Source: G963701675 sp963701675 (GTDB lineage: Bacteria > Planctomycetota > Planctomycetia > Gemmatales > Gemmataceae). Taken from it: a stretch of DNA of 64,000 nucleotides. A program made the translations under genes and the position numbers. A model generated the notes under the pieces. It searched no databases and had not been told where the DNA came from. It saw nothing but the letters and a program-made list of their open reading frames with translations. This document shows, one piece after another, positions 16,122 through 25,541 of this stretch; the first letter of the stretch is position 1, and each line of letters opens with the position of its first letter. Where the stretch lies: the NCBI GenBank assembly GCA_963701675.1, contig OY969623.1:2728001-2792000 (forward strand), written 5' to 3'.

Positions 16122-17172
16122 GATTTTGCCAGGCCGAGTCCTGCGCGTGTCGCGGGCGATTCTCGATTGCCATCAGCTCTTCCTCTTCTTGGTCGGAAAG
16201 CCACTCGCGATGTGTGATGGCTACTTTGGTGGGCTTGCTGGCAACGTCAGCAACAACGTGGGCATGAGCCTCAAGGGAGGTTGTCGCGTGTTGGATGTCG
16301 CGCAAATCCTTCACCAGATACCACGGGAAGTCTGGAAGAACAGGAAGAAGGTGTTCGCTGCGCGGAAGTATGACGGTCTGATTGGCCAGGCGCTTCGGGT
16401 CAAAAACTTCCACCCCGTCAGCATCGGTTGACCGATAAAGCCGCTCGACGTTATTGCGGCGGTCTTGCACGAATGGGTGCCTCCGCCGCGCAATCAGGCA
16501 TTGATGCAAATAGATTTCGGCGACGCATGTTGCTTTCGACGCTCGAAATTCCGTGGCACGGGGACACACGGTGACGACCAAGTCGAAATCACAATGATCA
16601 GATTCCGCACGGTCGACGAGCACGTTCGGCTCTTCCACAACGACATCCACATGCACTTTGTGCATCGGAACTTGGCTGTGAAATCGGTCGAGAACGTCCG
16701 GTAAGAAACGCGTAGCAAGCATCGAGCCGGCACCGATGCGCAACTGGACCGGTTTCTGCTGGTCCCAATGGGCCGCCTTTAGATTGTGGTATGCCCGGAG
16801 GATGTCCTCCACGCGTTTGAACACTTCGTTGTCATTTTCCGTGACCCGGCATTTACTGCCGCGGGCACGCTCGAAGAGGGTAAACGGCAGGCCGAGTTTC
16901 TGGGTAAGGTGATCCAGCTTCTTGTATAGCCCATGCGGTCCTTTCAGCTTGAGTTCTTTGGCAACTGCAGCCACTGTGCTCGGCCGCGGATTGGCTGCCA
17001 GCCGAAAGTAGACGCGGTAGAGGTCGAGGAGTTCAGCGAGCGTTGGGAAGTCGCTAGGGAGTAGACCTTCAAATTCTGATCGAGCCACCGCATGGATCCT
17101 CCGTTGGCCAGTGGCTAGGACTGCCGAATTCCAGGCCCGTACCAGGCCATGTGTCCGTTTCTGAACAAGCAC
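16048..17172 (-). CDS. LysR-like transcriptional regulator
   Basis: This is a 374-residue protein. An HTH lies near residues 62-115 (STVAAVAKELKLKGPHGLYK followed by LDHLTQKLGLPFTLFERARG), which is the LysR pattern, although it starts unusually late. A substrate-binding-like domain follows (QLRIGAGSMLATRFLPDVLD). The N-terminal 55 residues and a basic C-terminal tail are extra compared with standard LysR proteins of about 300 residues. In the family, a small effector controls activation of nearby genes; the 250-residue gene overlapping its 3' end is the obvious candidate. The call rests on pattern only. Confidence 0.6.
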   Translation of the reverse strand: MLVQKRTHGLVRAWNSAVLATGQRRIHAVARSEFEGLLPSDFPTLAELLDLYRVYFRLAANPRPSTVAAVAKELKLKGPHGLYKKLDHLTQKLGLPFTLFERARGSKCRVTENDNEVFKRVEDILRAYHNLKAAHWDQQKPVQLRIGAGSMLATRFLPDVLDRFHSQVPMHKVHVDVVVEEPNVLVDRAESDHCDFDLVVTVCPRATEFRASKATCVAEIYLHQCLIARRRHPFVQDRRNNVERLYRSTDADGVEVFDPKRLANQTVILPRSEHLLPVLPDFPWYLVKDLRDIQHATTSLEAHAHVVADVASKPTKVAITHREWLSDQEEEELMAIENRPRHAQDSAWQNHGVDGRRHRPSRTNSCRASPLQET

Positions 17173-17349
17173 GTTAGGTTATGTGCACAAACCAGAATGG
17201 CAAGCCTAATCGGTCAAGAAATCCGGAAAACTGCGTTGCATTCCCGGGCCGGTGGCTTTTAACTGTAGAAGAGATGGGGTAATACGCGCAGAATCTGCAG
17301 GGCGGCAGAAGTGAAAAACCGACCGAAAGTCGCGCCTTAATAACGGAAC

Positions 17350-17438
17350 TTGCCGAGCCGGCCGGTCGGCTTCGAGTCGATTGCAGGGTTGTTTGCTCCA
17401 ACCGTAATCACTCGAGCCGCCGGCGGTTCGGCTTCCAA
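17350..17438 (+). repeat. Dispersed hairpin repeat, copy 1
   Basis: About 89 bases from TTGCCGAGCC to TTCGGCTTCCAA match copies at 38188 and 50986. The whole unit folds back on itself around the loop TTTGCTC with small bulges. This copy has GGCC where the other two have GACC near the start. Similarity stops at the end of the hairpin here, whereas the other two copies share a further 45 bases. Confidence 0.85.
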
Positions 17439-17916
17439 AAACATAGCACACTGCCGCTCTCGGCGTTGTCATATCACAGCCGCTCGCCGTCGGCAAGCAA
17501 GGTCCGAATTTAAAGCATGTTCTGAGGAACTGGCCGTTCTTCGATAGTCCCGGCGTATCGGATTTCCTGGTCGTGCAGACCTCGCGGGACCCATGCGAGC
17601 CTTGAGGCCATGACCTGGCTTCAGAGAAAATCTCATAACCCGCTCTTGCAGATCATGCGTGGGCGCGTTTATGATGGGAATGGTTGGAGCAATTTCCGGA
17701 CCGTTGCCGTCCGCGAAACAAAAAGGATTACCCTGCAATCTCCTTGATCAAGCATGGAGGGCAGGGGATTTTTTTTGGTTTCGCCGGATGTATCGATCTA
17801 AGTCAACTCTCGGCTCTTCAGTCAACCGAATCGTTGCTCAGAATCCCCGCGTACCCCCCTTTCATCACCACGTAAAAGCCGCGCGCTTAATTGCCCGACC
17901 AAAAAAGGAGCTACCC

Positions 17917-20901
17917 ATGCGCCAACTGATTTTGATTGCGGCGATGATATCCCTCGCTGGTCCTGCAAATGCTCGAGACCAACGCGCTGTTTCTCAGCCG
18001 CCGCTGCCGGTGGTGCTGACGCTGGACACAAGCGGGTCTATGAACGAAAAGCAGCGGTTCCCGATGCTTCTGGCATCGCTAGCCGGAACGATGGCCATTC
18101 TACCCGACGGAACCCGCGTCGGCGTGGTTACGTTCAACCACGAACCTCGCGTCGTGTTTCCCCTAACAACGCTCGATGACGATACGCGCCGAAACATCGT
18201 GGAAACTTGCATGTCTCTGCGCATCGACGGCGGCACCAATATCATCGCGGGTGTGTCATTGGCGCAGCAGATGCTGGAGGGTGCCGGCACGGTGATTTGT
18301 CTGTCGGATGGGGCGCAAACCGATTCGACCGGGAAACTAGTGCCCGAATCGAGCTGGGGTCCCGCACTGGATAAATTGCACGACCCCCGTCGCGTTGTCC
18401 ACACGATCGCGTTGGGTGCCGACGCCGACGTTCGATTGTTGCAACGGCTAGCCGACCACCACAACGGTCAGCTCCATCGCGCGGGAACGGCGGACGAATT
18501 GCTTGACGTCTTCCTAGATATCGCTTCTCGACTCGGTGCATTTTGGCGTCGTTCCGAGGCGGGCGGTTTCGACGTAAAGCAGAAATATGAAACGGTCATT
18601 GCAGTGTCGACCACACCGAGCCCCCGCAACTCTTCGTTCCTTTTCCGGCAAGACGACGATAGGCGCACCCCGGTTATACCCACATTCACCTTGACCCGTT
18701 CGGGAATCGAGGCGAGCCGGTTTCAATTGACGCCTGGCGCCTATCAGTTTGCGCCCGGTGTCGGCAAAACTCACATACTGCGTCCCATGCCGTGGCGCTG
18801 GGCCATGCCGCCGCTCGACCTGTGCGCCAATCGAGCCAACGTCGTTTCCGCCACGGCAACAGCCACGTCAACCGATGCGATTCGAGATGAGCTTGTGGTC
18901 ACGGCAAAGATTGGCGACAAAACAATCAAAAGCACAGCGCAGGGAACCAACGACCCTTCCATTTCTGCGTTTCCGATTCCAATCGAAGCGGGACGAAGTC
19001 TTACGAAAGCCCCATCGATCACGCTCCGAGCTGAACAACGCGGCTGGTTCCATGTAATTGGGACATGGAATCCGCGCCTGGTGAACCCCGATCCCATGCT
19101 GATCAGCGCAGAGTTTCTCCGCAGTGGGAGTTGGCACACCTGGGGTGATCAAACGGACTTAATCATCGGTGAGTTGAAACTTGCCTTCACGCCATTGAAG
19201 CAAGTGCGCGGCGCGCTGGAAATTGTTGCACCCGATGGAGCTGTTGTGGCCCCGGAGCGAATTCCGCTCGACGAGCAAAGTAACAAGGCGGTACAAATCA
19301 AACTGACTCGGAAAATTCCGCCCAAGTCATCGTCGGCTTCCGTTACGGGGTCACTTTCATTTCGCGCCAACACCGATGATGTAGTTCAGGCGTTGGTCAA
19401 CGGCGCTGCGACATGGGAGGTACCTATTGCGTGGACCCATCATATTCCGACGATCAACATCGATGAATCGACGGATCGCGAAGTCGCGATCGCTCGCGGC
19501 GAGGAACGTCAAGTCGCTCTCGGCATTAGGACACGCGATGTGGACTTTATGAAGCCCGCGCCGCGACTCGAGATCACCAATCGGCGTCTACCCGCGGGTA
19601 TTGCTCTTGGATGGTCGGACCCAGATCTGTCGGCCTCTGATTCTGTTGTAATCGACTCCGCACGCATGAAAATCCAAATTGCGCCGGACATGCTCCCCGG
19701 GAAATACGAAGCGGAGTTTTCATTGCAGTCATCGCCGCCGGGAATCTTGATCAACGGCGCCGACGTGTTGACACGGCAGATTGTCATCCAGGTCCCGCCC
19801 ATAAAGACAAACGTTTCGCTGGAGGATACCGAGCCGGGGCCGTGGATCATCCACGCACCGACCACCAACGTTACGCGCCGGACCACGGTAGTCGTACGCT
19901 CTGCCGACAACGGTCCGTTGCCATCCCTCAGCGTTCGGCCAAAAATTAGCGGCCCCGTTGCCGTCCGCGCTCTCCGGGAAGAGCAGCGACCCACGGAGTC
20001 CCGCACTGTTTTCGAATTGGAGGTGCCGGCGCAGACAGCACCGGTAGAGGCGTTCGTATCCTTTAATGTGGTTGGTGTCAGCGTACACGCAGATCGTTCC
20101 CCCGACATTGCCGTTTCGGTTGTCCCCATTCGGTTGCATCCCGTAGCCGAACCCGTTCGTCTTCCGCACTATCGCGGATTTCGTGAGCGACTTTTCGGTT
20201 GGCTCCGACCATCGTTTGGACCGCATGTTCAAGTTCAGGTAGATGGCGACGGATGGGAGGCCGCCGCCGGCCGTTACACGCTGATAGAAGCCGGTCAAGT
20301 TCCGGACAAAGGGAATGCTTGGTACTCTGATCGGGTCGCAATCGTACCCGTCAAAATCGCCGAACACCAGGATCTGTTTTTTGAATCGAGCTATCACCAC
20401 GCCCAATGGTTAAACGGCCCCCGAATTCCGGTGGCGATTGAATCAGTCGAGGTCCCAGTTCCGCCCTGGCAAATTGCCGTCGTGCTCGGTTTGATCATTG
20501 GGGCTTTATTTAGCGGGCTGATGTTGATTCGCTCTTGCATCATCCGGGCACGCACGGACAAACGACTTCTACGCGCGTTCGGACGTATGGACGTTGGCCG
20601 TGCGGTACGCCTGGCTCGCCTGAAAATCCGCTTGCGCCGCTGGCCGTTCCTGACCACACGCATCACCCGCTCGTGCCGCGACCGAAGCGATTACCGAGTT
20701 GCCGTCAATTTGGGTTTCGGTGCTCGAGATGAGCTCCGTCCGGGCAGCTCACTTCCCATTACGCACGGCGACGTAGTCGTAGTCGAATCGCCGGACGGGA
20801 AGACCCTAGCTGAACTAACCCTTTGCAATGGCAAAAAGACGAGGACGCCCGCAAATGCACGTATTCACCCATCATCATCACTTTTTTCTCTGGAGGATTA
20901 G
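17917..20901 (+). CDS. Secreted/membrane-anchored von Willebrand factor A domain protein
   Basis: This is a 994-residue protein. A signal peptide opens it (MRQLILIAAMISLAGPANA). A VWA domain follows with the metal-ion site DTSGSM (residues 37-42), DGGTNI and LSDGAQTDSTG. About 600 residues of beta-rich, Ig-like sequence come next. One membrane helix (WQIAVVLGLIIGALFSGLML, about 849-871) leaves a basic cytoplasmic tail of about 123 residues. AAGGAG lies six bases before ATG 17917; the frame is open upstream to 17659, but the signal peptide fixes the start. Its stop overlaps the ribosome site of the tubulin-like gene, two bases before that ATG. The topology suggests an outside-to-inside link to that cytoplasmic partner (inference). 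Confidence 0.85.
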   Translation: MRQLILIAAMISLAGPANARDQRAVSQPPLPVVLTLDTSGSMNEKQRFPMLLASLAGTMAILPDGTRVGVVTFNHEPRVVFPLTTLDDDTRRNIVETCMSLRIDGGTNIIAGVSLAQQMLEGAGTVICLSDGAQTDSTGKLVPESSWGPALDKLHDPRRVVHTIALGADADVRLLQRLADHHNGQLHRAGTADELLDVFLDIASRLGAFWRRSEAGGFDVKQKYETVIAVSTTPSPRNSSFLFRQDDDRRTPVIPTFTLTRSGIEASRFQLTPGAYQFAPGVGKTHILRPMPWRWAMPPLDLCANRANVVSATATATSTDAIRDELVVTAKIGDKTIKSTAQGTNDPSISAFPIPIEAGRSLTKAPSITLRAEQRGWFHVIGTWNPRLVNPDPMLISAEFLRSGSWHTWGDQTDLIIGELKLAFTPLKQVRGALEIVAPDGAVVAPERIPLDEQSNKAVQIKLTRKIPPKSSSASVTGSLSFRANTDDVVQALVNGAATWEVPIAWTHHIPTINIDESTDREVAIARGEERQVALGIRTRDVDFMKPAPRLEITNRRLPAGIALGWSDPDLSASDSVVIDSARMKIQIAPDMLPGKYEAEFSLQSSPPGILINGADVLTRQIVIQVPPIKTNVSLEDTEPGPWIIHAPTTNVTRRTTVVVRSADNGPLPSLSVRPKISGPVAVRALREEQRPTESRTVFELEVPAQTAPVEAFVSFNVVGVSVHADRSPDIAVSVVPIRLHPVAEPVRLPHYRGFRERLFGWLRPSFGPHVQVQVDGDGWEAAAGRYTLIEAGQVPDKGNAWYSDRVAIVPVKIAEHQDLFFESSYHHAQWLNGPRIPVAIESVEVPVPPWQIAVVLGLIIGALFSGLMLIRSCIIRARTDKRLLRAFGRMDVGRAVRLARLKIRLRRWPFLTTRITRSCRDRSDYRVAVNLGFGARDELRPGSSLPITHGDVVVVESPDGKTLAELTLCNGKKTRTPANARIHPSSSLFSLED

Positions 20902-20903
20902 TT

Positions 20904-23429
20904 ATGTCGTTGGCAATTTCAGCCTTGAAAGTCGACAAGACGAAGAACGGCGCTCCGATGCGAGATCTGCATCACCGAGTAATGCGCATTTTTCCCGCCG
21001 AAAAACTCCTGGAGCGCGACGAGCAACGCAGCGTTCAGGGCATTGTCGGTCTCGGAGGTACGTATGAGGTCCTTCGTTTCATCACGACGATAGACCCCGC
21101 CGCCGCTACGCGTTGCATGGCAATTGATGCGGACAAGAAAGTTCTATCCGACTTGCCGAGTCACCCGTACGTGCTCCACTTGGGCGCACAGGGTGTGTTA
21201 GCCGACGTGATCGCCAATAAGCATCACTATCCATTCTTGGCCACTTTGCCGGATTTCGTGAAACCCTGGGAAACCGAGCGAGGGCTCGGATTAACACGCC
21301 TGGGTGGCAGCATTCTTTTTGGCTGGCATCTTGATCGTCTGAAAACCATTGTTCGGCGTTTTCTAGACGGTTTACTGGAATCATTCGTGGAGCCAGGCCC
21401 GAAGGAAGTGATGCTGCATTACCTGTTCAGCCTCGGTGGAGGAACCGGGTCGTCGCTCGGATTCCCGGTCGCCGCTTTGATGTTGGCGGAGCTTCGCGCC
21501 CTGTGCCACTCCGTGCAAGCAACTGTCATTGCGCATTGCATAGGCCCTCAAGTGTATACTGGTTTGCAAAACGAACCGCGGGTTCGGGCGCGCTGCCTGG
21601 CCAACGCTGCTATGACCTTGCGCGAACTGATTTTGATCCAAGATCCTGAAAAATCCGTTGGACTGACTGATCCGATGGGGGTTGCCAGGCTGCGCCGGCC
21701 CGTTTTTGACGAGGTGTTTTACTACGACGTCACTCATTCGGGCGAAGGGCTGCAGGGGTTGCACGCGATATGGCAAGCGATCGCCGCCAACGTCGTTGGG
21801 AATAAGTCGAATTCTTTGCTCGCATGTCAAGGGGCCCGCGAGGTGAATCCGGCCGCCGCGCAACGCGGCTGTCGCGCCGACGAGAATGGTTCGGCCATCT
21901 TTGCCAGCGTCAAGACGTTCATCGCCCGCGCCCCGCTCGAGAAGCTTTCCGAACTACGTCGACTCATTGCCGAGGCGGAACTCCTCGAAGCCGCCGGTAC
22001 ACCCGCCGACGCCAGCACTGTGAAAAGACTATTCACGGCGGCCTTAGCAGCATTCGAGTTGGACCAACTCGGCTCTAAGATTTATCGCTCACTGCAACCC
22101 GACCCGGCCTACGACCTCCCATGTTTGCGAAAGTTGCCGCGCTCCGAAGCTGCTGAGGAAGCCCGAAAAGCTCTCAAGCGCTACCTGGATCGCGGTCGTC
22201 TTGATCTTGAACGAAAAACCAGCCTTCAAGGCCAGGGCCTGCCGACAAGAGCTCGACAGCGCGCCCAGCGCGCGTTTGATGAGCTTGTGCAACGAGCGCG
22301 AAGTTTGCCCGATATCGTCGCGGTCCTCGGTGAAGTTGTTCATGCCCTGGAACGAAAGGACGAACGTGTCGAACGCGAACTTGCGAACATTGCTGACGCC
22401 GATTTGGAAGGGCGGCTGGAGGAGGCAATCGACCAACTCCAGGAGGGGCATTTCTTTCGCCGACGCCATGCGGACAACGCGCAACGCGCGTTTCGCCATC
22501 TTCTGGAAGTCGATGCGCGTCGCAACGCTCTATTGCTGTTACAACAGAAGATTCTGCAGCCCGTCTGGGCACTGTCGACTGGCCTGCTCCAAACTGCCCA
22601 ACGCGTGCAGACGCAACTTGGTGAACGGCACGAACTCCTACTCGATGCGGCAATTCCCGAATTGCAATCTGCGATCGCCGTTCACAGCACCACCGTAACC
22701 GAGGTTCTCGCCGCCGACGAATTGCCGGCCCTATTGCAGAAACTTGTCCTTCAAGTACCGACCCGTGCCGTCGTCCCGGATGGCTTAGCCCTTAACCGCT
22801 TGATTGAAGCTGCAAGCGATTCCGAAGTCTTGGAAATAGTCGCTACTACCAGTGGCTTGGTAGGAGAACGAACGCTGTATGTGCTCCGCAAGACACGCGA
22901 CCTACAGGGTTTCATCGACGAATACGGGCTTTCGTTTAAACTTTCCAGTTGGATGGCGGCCTCCGTCAGTGTGACATTGCCTTCGAATTTCAACCTCTCA
23001 AATCTGGGGCCGGGTTGCGCCCCAACCAACGGGTATATCGCTGCGCCGAACTCGCTCAGGGGTTTCTGCCTTGCCGCTGTCGCCAATAACGGCGCGCAGA
23101 TACCTTTTGAAATCGTTGCTGACAACGACCCTTTTCGGCTAATTGTACGTGCCAAGGTGGCTCGCGTTCCTGTGAGTTCGATCGGTACGTTGCCGACCAT
23201 GGAGCGAGTCTATCGAAAAACTCGCGTCCCGAATCCTAGCTCGGAGTGGGAAATCCTCGGAACGCTCCATCTGGAAGCGGCCCAGGGCATCGAGCTACTC
23301 GCTCGGTGGGCAATCGACGACGGCCCGGGCCAGGCGGTCCGATCCTCGTCCACGGGCGAAAATCAATCTACGAACAACTCGGCCGATACGCCCGATTCAT
23401 GCACAGCTGACCCAGGAGTTCTTCCATGA
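20904..23429 (+). CDS. Bacterial tubulin/FtsZ-like GTPase domain protein
   Basis: This is an 841-residue cytoplasmic protein. The tubulin signature appears as SLGGGTGSSLG (residues 177-187), with an earlier glycine-rich loop GIVGLGGTYEVL near residue 47. This places it with large bacterial tubulin-like proteins, not with FtsZ (about 400 residues). A long helical, Arg/Glu-rich middle (residues 330-620) looks like coiled coil, and a beta-rich C-terminal domain follows. GGAGG stands eight bases before ATG 20904. It is translationally tied to the VWA membrane protein upstream and ends in its own terminator, so the pair is a self-contained two-gene unit. Function is unknown; GTP-driven assembly at the membrane is a plausible role. 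Confidence 0.8.
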   Translation: MSLAISALKVDKTKNGAPMRDLHHRVMRIFPAEKLLERDEQRSVQGIVGLGGTYEVLRFITTIDPAAATRCMAIDADKKVLSDLPSHPYVLHLGAQGVLADVIANKHHYPFLATLPDFVKPWETERGLGLTRLGGSILFGWHLDRLKTIVRRFLDGLLESFVEPGPKEVMLHYLFSLGGGTGSSLGFPVAALMLAELRALCHSVQATVIAHCIGPQVYTGLQNEPRVRARCLANAAMTLRELILIQDPEKSVGLTDPMGVARLRRPVFDEVFYYDVTHSGEGLQGLHAIWQAIAANVVGNKSNSLLACQGAREVNPAAAQRGCRADENGSAIFASVKTFIARAPLEKLSELRRLIAEAELLEAAGTPADASTVKRLFTAALAAFELDQLGSKIYRSLQPDPAYDLPCLRKLPRSEAAEEARKALKRYLDRGRLDLERKTSLQGQGLPTRARQRAQRAFDELVQRARSLPDIVAVLGEVVHALERKDERVERELANIADADLEGRLEEAIDQLQEGHFFRRRHADNAQRAFRHLLEVDARRNALLLLQQKILQPVWALSTGLLQTAQRVQTQLGERHELLLDAAIPELQSAIAVHSTTVTEVLAADELPALLQKLVLQVPTRAVVPDGLALNRLIEAASDSEVLEIVATTSGLVGERTLYVLRKTRDLQGFIDEYGLSFKLSSWMAASVSVTLPSNFNLSNLGPGCAPTNGYIAAPNSLRGFCLAAVANNGAQIPFEIVADNDPFRLIVRAKVARVPVSSIGTLPTMERVYRKTRVPNPSSEWEILGTLHLEAAQGIELLARWAIDDGPGQAVRSSSTGENQSTNNSADTPDSCTADPGVLP

Positions 23430-23591
23430 AATCGGGAAGCGGCGGGCCACGGCAGAGCAAGTAGGCGTCCCAAACGGGGACCTACCGGAGGAAGACGGCT
23501 TGCGCATGGCTTGCAAAAAACCATCGGTTGCCATCGCGGGCGGTGCACCCGAAGCACGTTAATTGGCAATAAGGAACCCTTCGTGTTTCTG

Positions 23592-23627
23592 CAGAGAAAG
23601 CCGCCGAATCATCGGAGGCTTTCTCTG
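23592..23627 (+). terminator. Hairpin terminator after the VWA/tubulin pair
   Basis: CAGAGAAAGCC pairs perfectly with GGCTTTCTCTG (11 bp). Inside the loop CCG pairs again with CGG. TAATTT follows. It lies 163 bases beyond the tubulin-like stop. Confidence 0.75.
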
Positions 23628-23715
23628 TAATTTGACCCGACGCAATCATCTTGGGGCAGTCTCACCGTCTAAATTCTGCTCGATGGCTCGCCTCTAATCG
23701 GCTACCCGACATTGG

Positions 23716-24882
23716 TCATTCTTGGTTGGCTCGGTGGAATTGCTGGCCATCCGATTGCAACCATCGCTCAAATAATTCCAACCGTCGCTCTGGCCGATCG
23801 AAGGCGGCCGCCAGCTCGCCTTGCCGCTGCGGACTTAGGACACGAGTTACTAGTTCGGCACGTCGCCTCTCGTTTTCAAGATACCGTTCAAACGCGATAT
23901 ACGCCTCGCCTTGCGTTTTTTCCATCGCCTCATAGGCGTGCCTCACTCTTGCCGCTTTCTTGCGTCCACGGCCCTCCTGCTCGATCTTAGAGGCTGTCTC
24001 AGGAACCGCCGTGCAGCGTTGTTCCGATTGCTTCGCTCTTACGTACCCCGTCGGCGGACCGTACTCGTCCCGAATTGCATTAGCGAGCCAAGCGCCTGGT
24101 GTGGTCTTGGGTTTGGCATACGGAAGATATTCGAGGTAGCGTCGGCACGCAGAGGGCTTTTCACGAGCGAGCCGCACGGCAACGAAACGGCCAACGCCAT
24201 GATCGACAAGTTCTCGAACAAGAGCAGCATCAGCATCCGAGGCAATCGGCCCCGCCCCTGCTGCTGTGGTCTCTGAAGTGATCTTTGTTGTAGTCTCTGT
24301 TTTAGGAATTCCCCGATTCGTGAATTTGATATCGCCGTTTGGGTGAAAACCGTCTCCCCGATCGGTGAAATCCATTTCACCGTTTCGTGAAAAGGGAGAT
24401 TTCAATGACTTAGCTCCTTTTGAATGTTCTTGCGCCTCACCTATGCCGCCTCCCCCTTCCCCACTGCCACGTGGGAACTTCCGCCGCGGGTTTGGAAAGC
24501 CCTCGTCCACTGCCTTTTGCCAAAGCTCAAGAAACCGTTCTTTTATGATTCGAACATGCTGAGTCGGTGATCCGTTAAACTTGAAAACTTTCACTTCGAT
24601 GATGCCAAGGCCTTCTAAATTCTTGCGGGCCCGATCAGCCTCCCTTGGGCTTAGCCGGCACTCTGCCCACCAGTCGTCGCGCGATTTGACGAGCCACCGC
24701 TCCCCTTCGCGCTCAACCCGGAGTTTTTCTTCGCCATCTGTGCCCGGCAGGTACCAGTAAATGATCTGGGAGAGCATAAGCCCTGCCACCACGTCTCTGG
24801 AGATGTCTACGTAGGTCTTTTTGAAGTCGATAGTGTCACGGCTTCGCGCCTCCCAACTGAGGAAGCTCTCAAAATCGGTCAC
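23716..24882 (-). CDS. Plasmid-type replication protein (winged-helix/DnaD-like), putative
   Basis: This is a 388-residue protein. The N-terminal 110 residues contain DVVAGLMLSQIIYWYLPG and a winged-helix-like segment (KSRDDWWAECRLSPREADRA), a layout common in plasmid and phage replication proteins. A low-complexity linker follows. The C-terminal half is helical and charged and begins with an HTH-like segment (LVRELVDHGVGRFVAVRLAR). Its start overlaps the RHH gene by four bases (ATGA), and parA lies before that. The gene order parA, accessory protein, rep is typical of plasmid maintenance loci. Rep function is inferred from context and pattern. Confidence 0.65.
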   Translation of the reverse strand: MTDFESFLSWEARSRDTIDFKKTYVDISRDVVAGLMLSQIIYWYLPGTDGEEKLRVEREGERWLVKSRDDWWAECRLSPREADRARKNLEGLGIIEVKVFKFNGSPTQHVRIIKERFLELWQKAVDEGFPNPRRKFPRGSGEGGGGIGEAQEHSKGAKSLKSPFSRNGEMDFTDRGDGFHPNGDIKFTNRGIPKTETTTKITSETTAAGAGPIASDADAALVRELVDHGVGRFVAVRLAREKPSACRRYLEYLPYAKPKTTPGAWLANAIRDEYGPPTGYVRAKQSEQRCTAVPETASKIEQEGRGRKKAARVRHAYEAMEKTQGEAYIAFERYLENERRRAELVTRVLSPQRQGELAAAFDRPERRLELFERWLQSDGQQFHRANQE

Positions 24883-25541
24883 GGTTCTTCCTCGACCAAT
24901 AACTCCGTCGCGAGAAGTGGTTCACCCGGCCGTCCTCGACGCGCGTAAAGCATTCGAAGCGCCTCGGCTACCAGTTCTTGTTTGCGCACGCGGACGGGCC
25001 ACGAGCGATGGACGTACTCGTCAAGCCACGCATTAAGTTGCGACGGAAGCCGGACCGTGATGGGCACCGGAGGGCTCGTTGCCAAGTCTTTTGCCTCCCT
25101 AAGCCGGTCTTTGATTAGTACCTGGTCGCCGGGCGTGCGCCTGGCTTTTGGTTTTGAGCGTGATGCCGAAGTTGTATTTGCTTCGTTGTCGGCCCGTCCG
25201 CTTGCTTGTAAGTCCGCTTGCTTGCTTGCAAGCTTGTCAGCATGCCTGTCTGTTTGCTTGTCTGAAAGTGTGCTTGTCATATTGTCATACGGCTTGCCTG
25301 TCATACTGCTTGCCTGCAAGTCCGCTTGCTTGCTTGCAAGCTTGTCAGCATGCCTGACTGCTTGCTTGTCCGATTGTTCTTCGACAGGAATTGGATTTGG
25401 CGGAGTCGAAGCCAATTCGCGAGACTCTTTTGGTGATCGGCGTCGATTGCGGTCTCGCTGAATGACCGTTTCGAGAAGGTCGGTGTCGCCGAGAACGTCA
25501 GTCAAGCCCTGAACTACTGCCGCACGATCGCGCTTAGACAT
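24879..25541 (-). CDS. Partition accessory protein, ribbon-helix-helix-like with internal repeats (ParB-equivalent candidate)
   Basis: This is a 220-residue protein. Its C-terminal 60 residues (PVPITVRLPSQLNAWLDEYV, then RKQELVAEALRMLYARRG) resemble a ribbon-helix-helix DNA-binding fold. The middle holds repeated DKLASKQADLQAS units 36 residues apart. It overlaps parA by eight bases and the rep gene by four, so all three are translationally coupled. A small DNA-binding protein after parA normally acts as the centromere binder, which is the likely role here. The repeats coincide with a 39-bp DNA repeat that could itself be a binding site. Confidence 0.65.
   Translation of the reverse strand: MSKRDRAAVVQGLTDVLGDTDLLETVIQRDRNRRRSPKESRELASTPPNPIPVEEQSDKQAVRHADKLASKQADLQASSMTGKPYDNMTSTLSDKQTDRHADKLASKQADLQASGRADNEANTTSASRSKPKARRTPGDQVLIKDRLREAKDLATSPPVPITVRLPSQLNAWLDEYVHRSWPVRVRKQELVAEALRMLYARRGRPGEPLLATELLVEEEP
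25210..25356. repeat. Two identical 39-bp repeats inside the partition gene
   Basis: The 39 bases at 25210-25248 recur exactly at 25318-25356, a spacing of 108 bases. Each contains the palindrome GCTTGCAAGC and several GCTTGCTTGC units. Exact DNA identity exceeds what the repeated protein sequence needs, which suggests recent duplication or selection on the DNA, for example as a centromere-like site. Confidence 0.85.

Noticed and set aside
23430..23562. Open frame after the tubulin-like gene (KRRATAEQVGVPNGDLPEED)
   Set aside because: It has no start codon or ribosome site and overlaps the end of the tubulin-like gene; it may be a remnant, but no gene can be supported.
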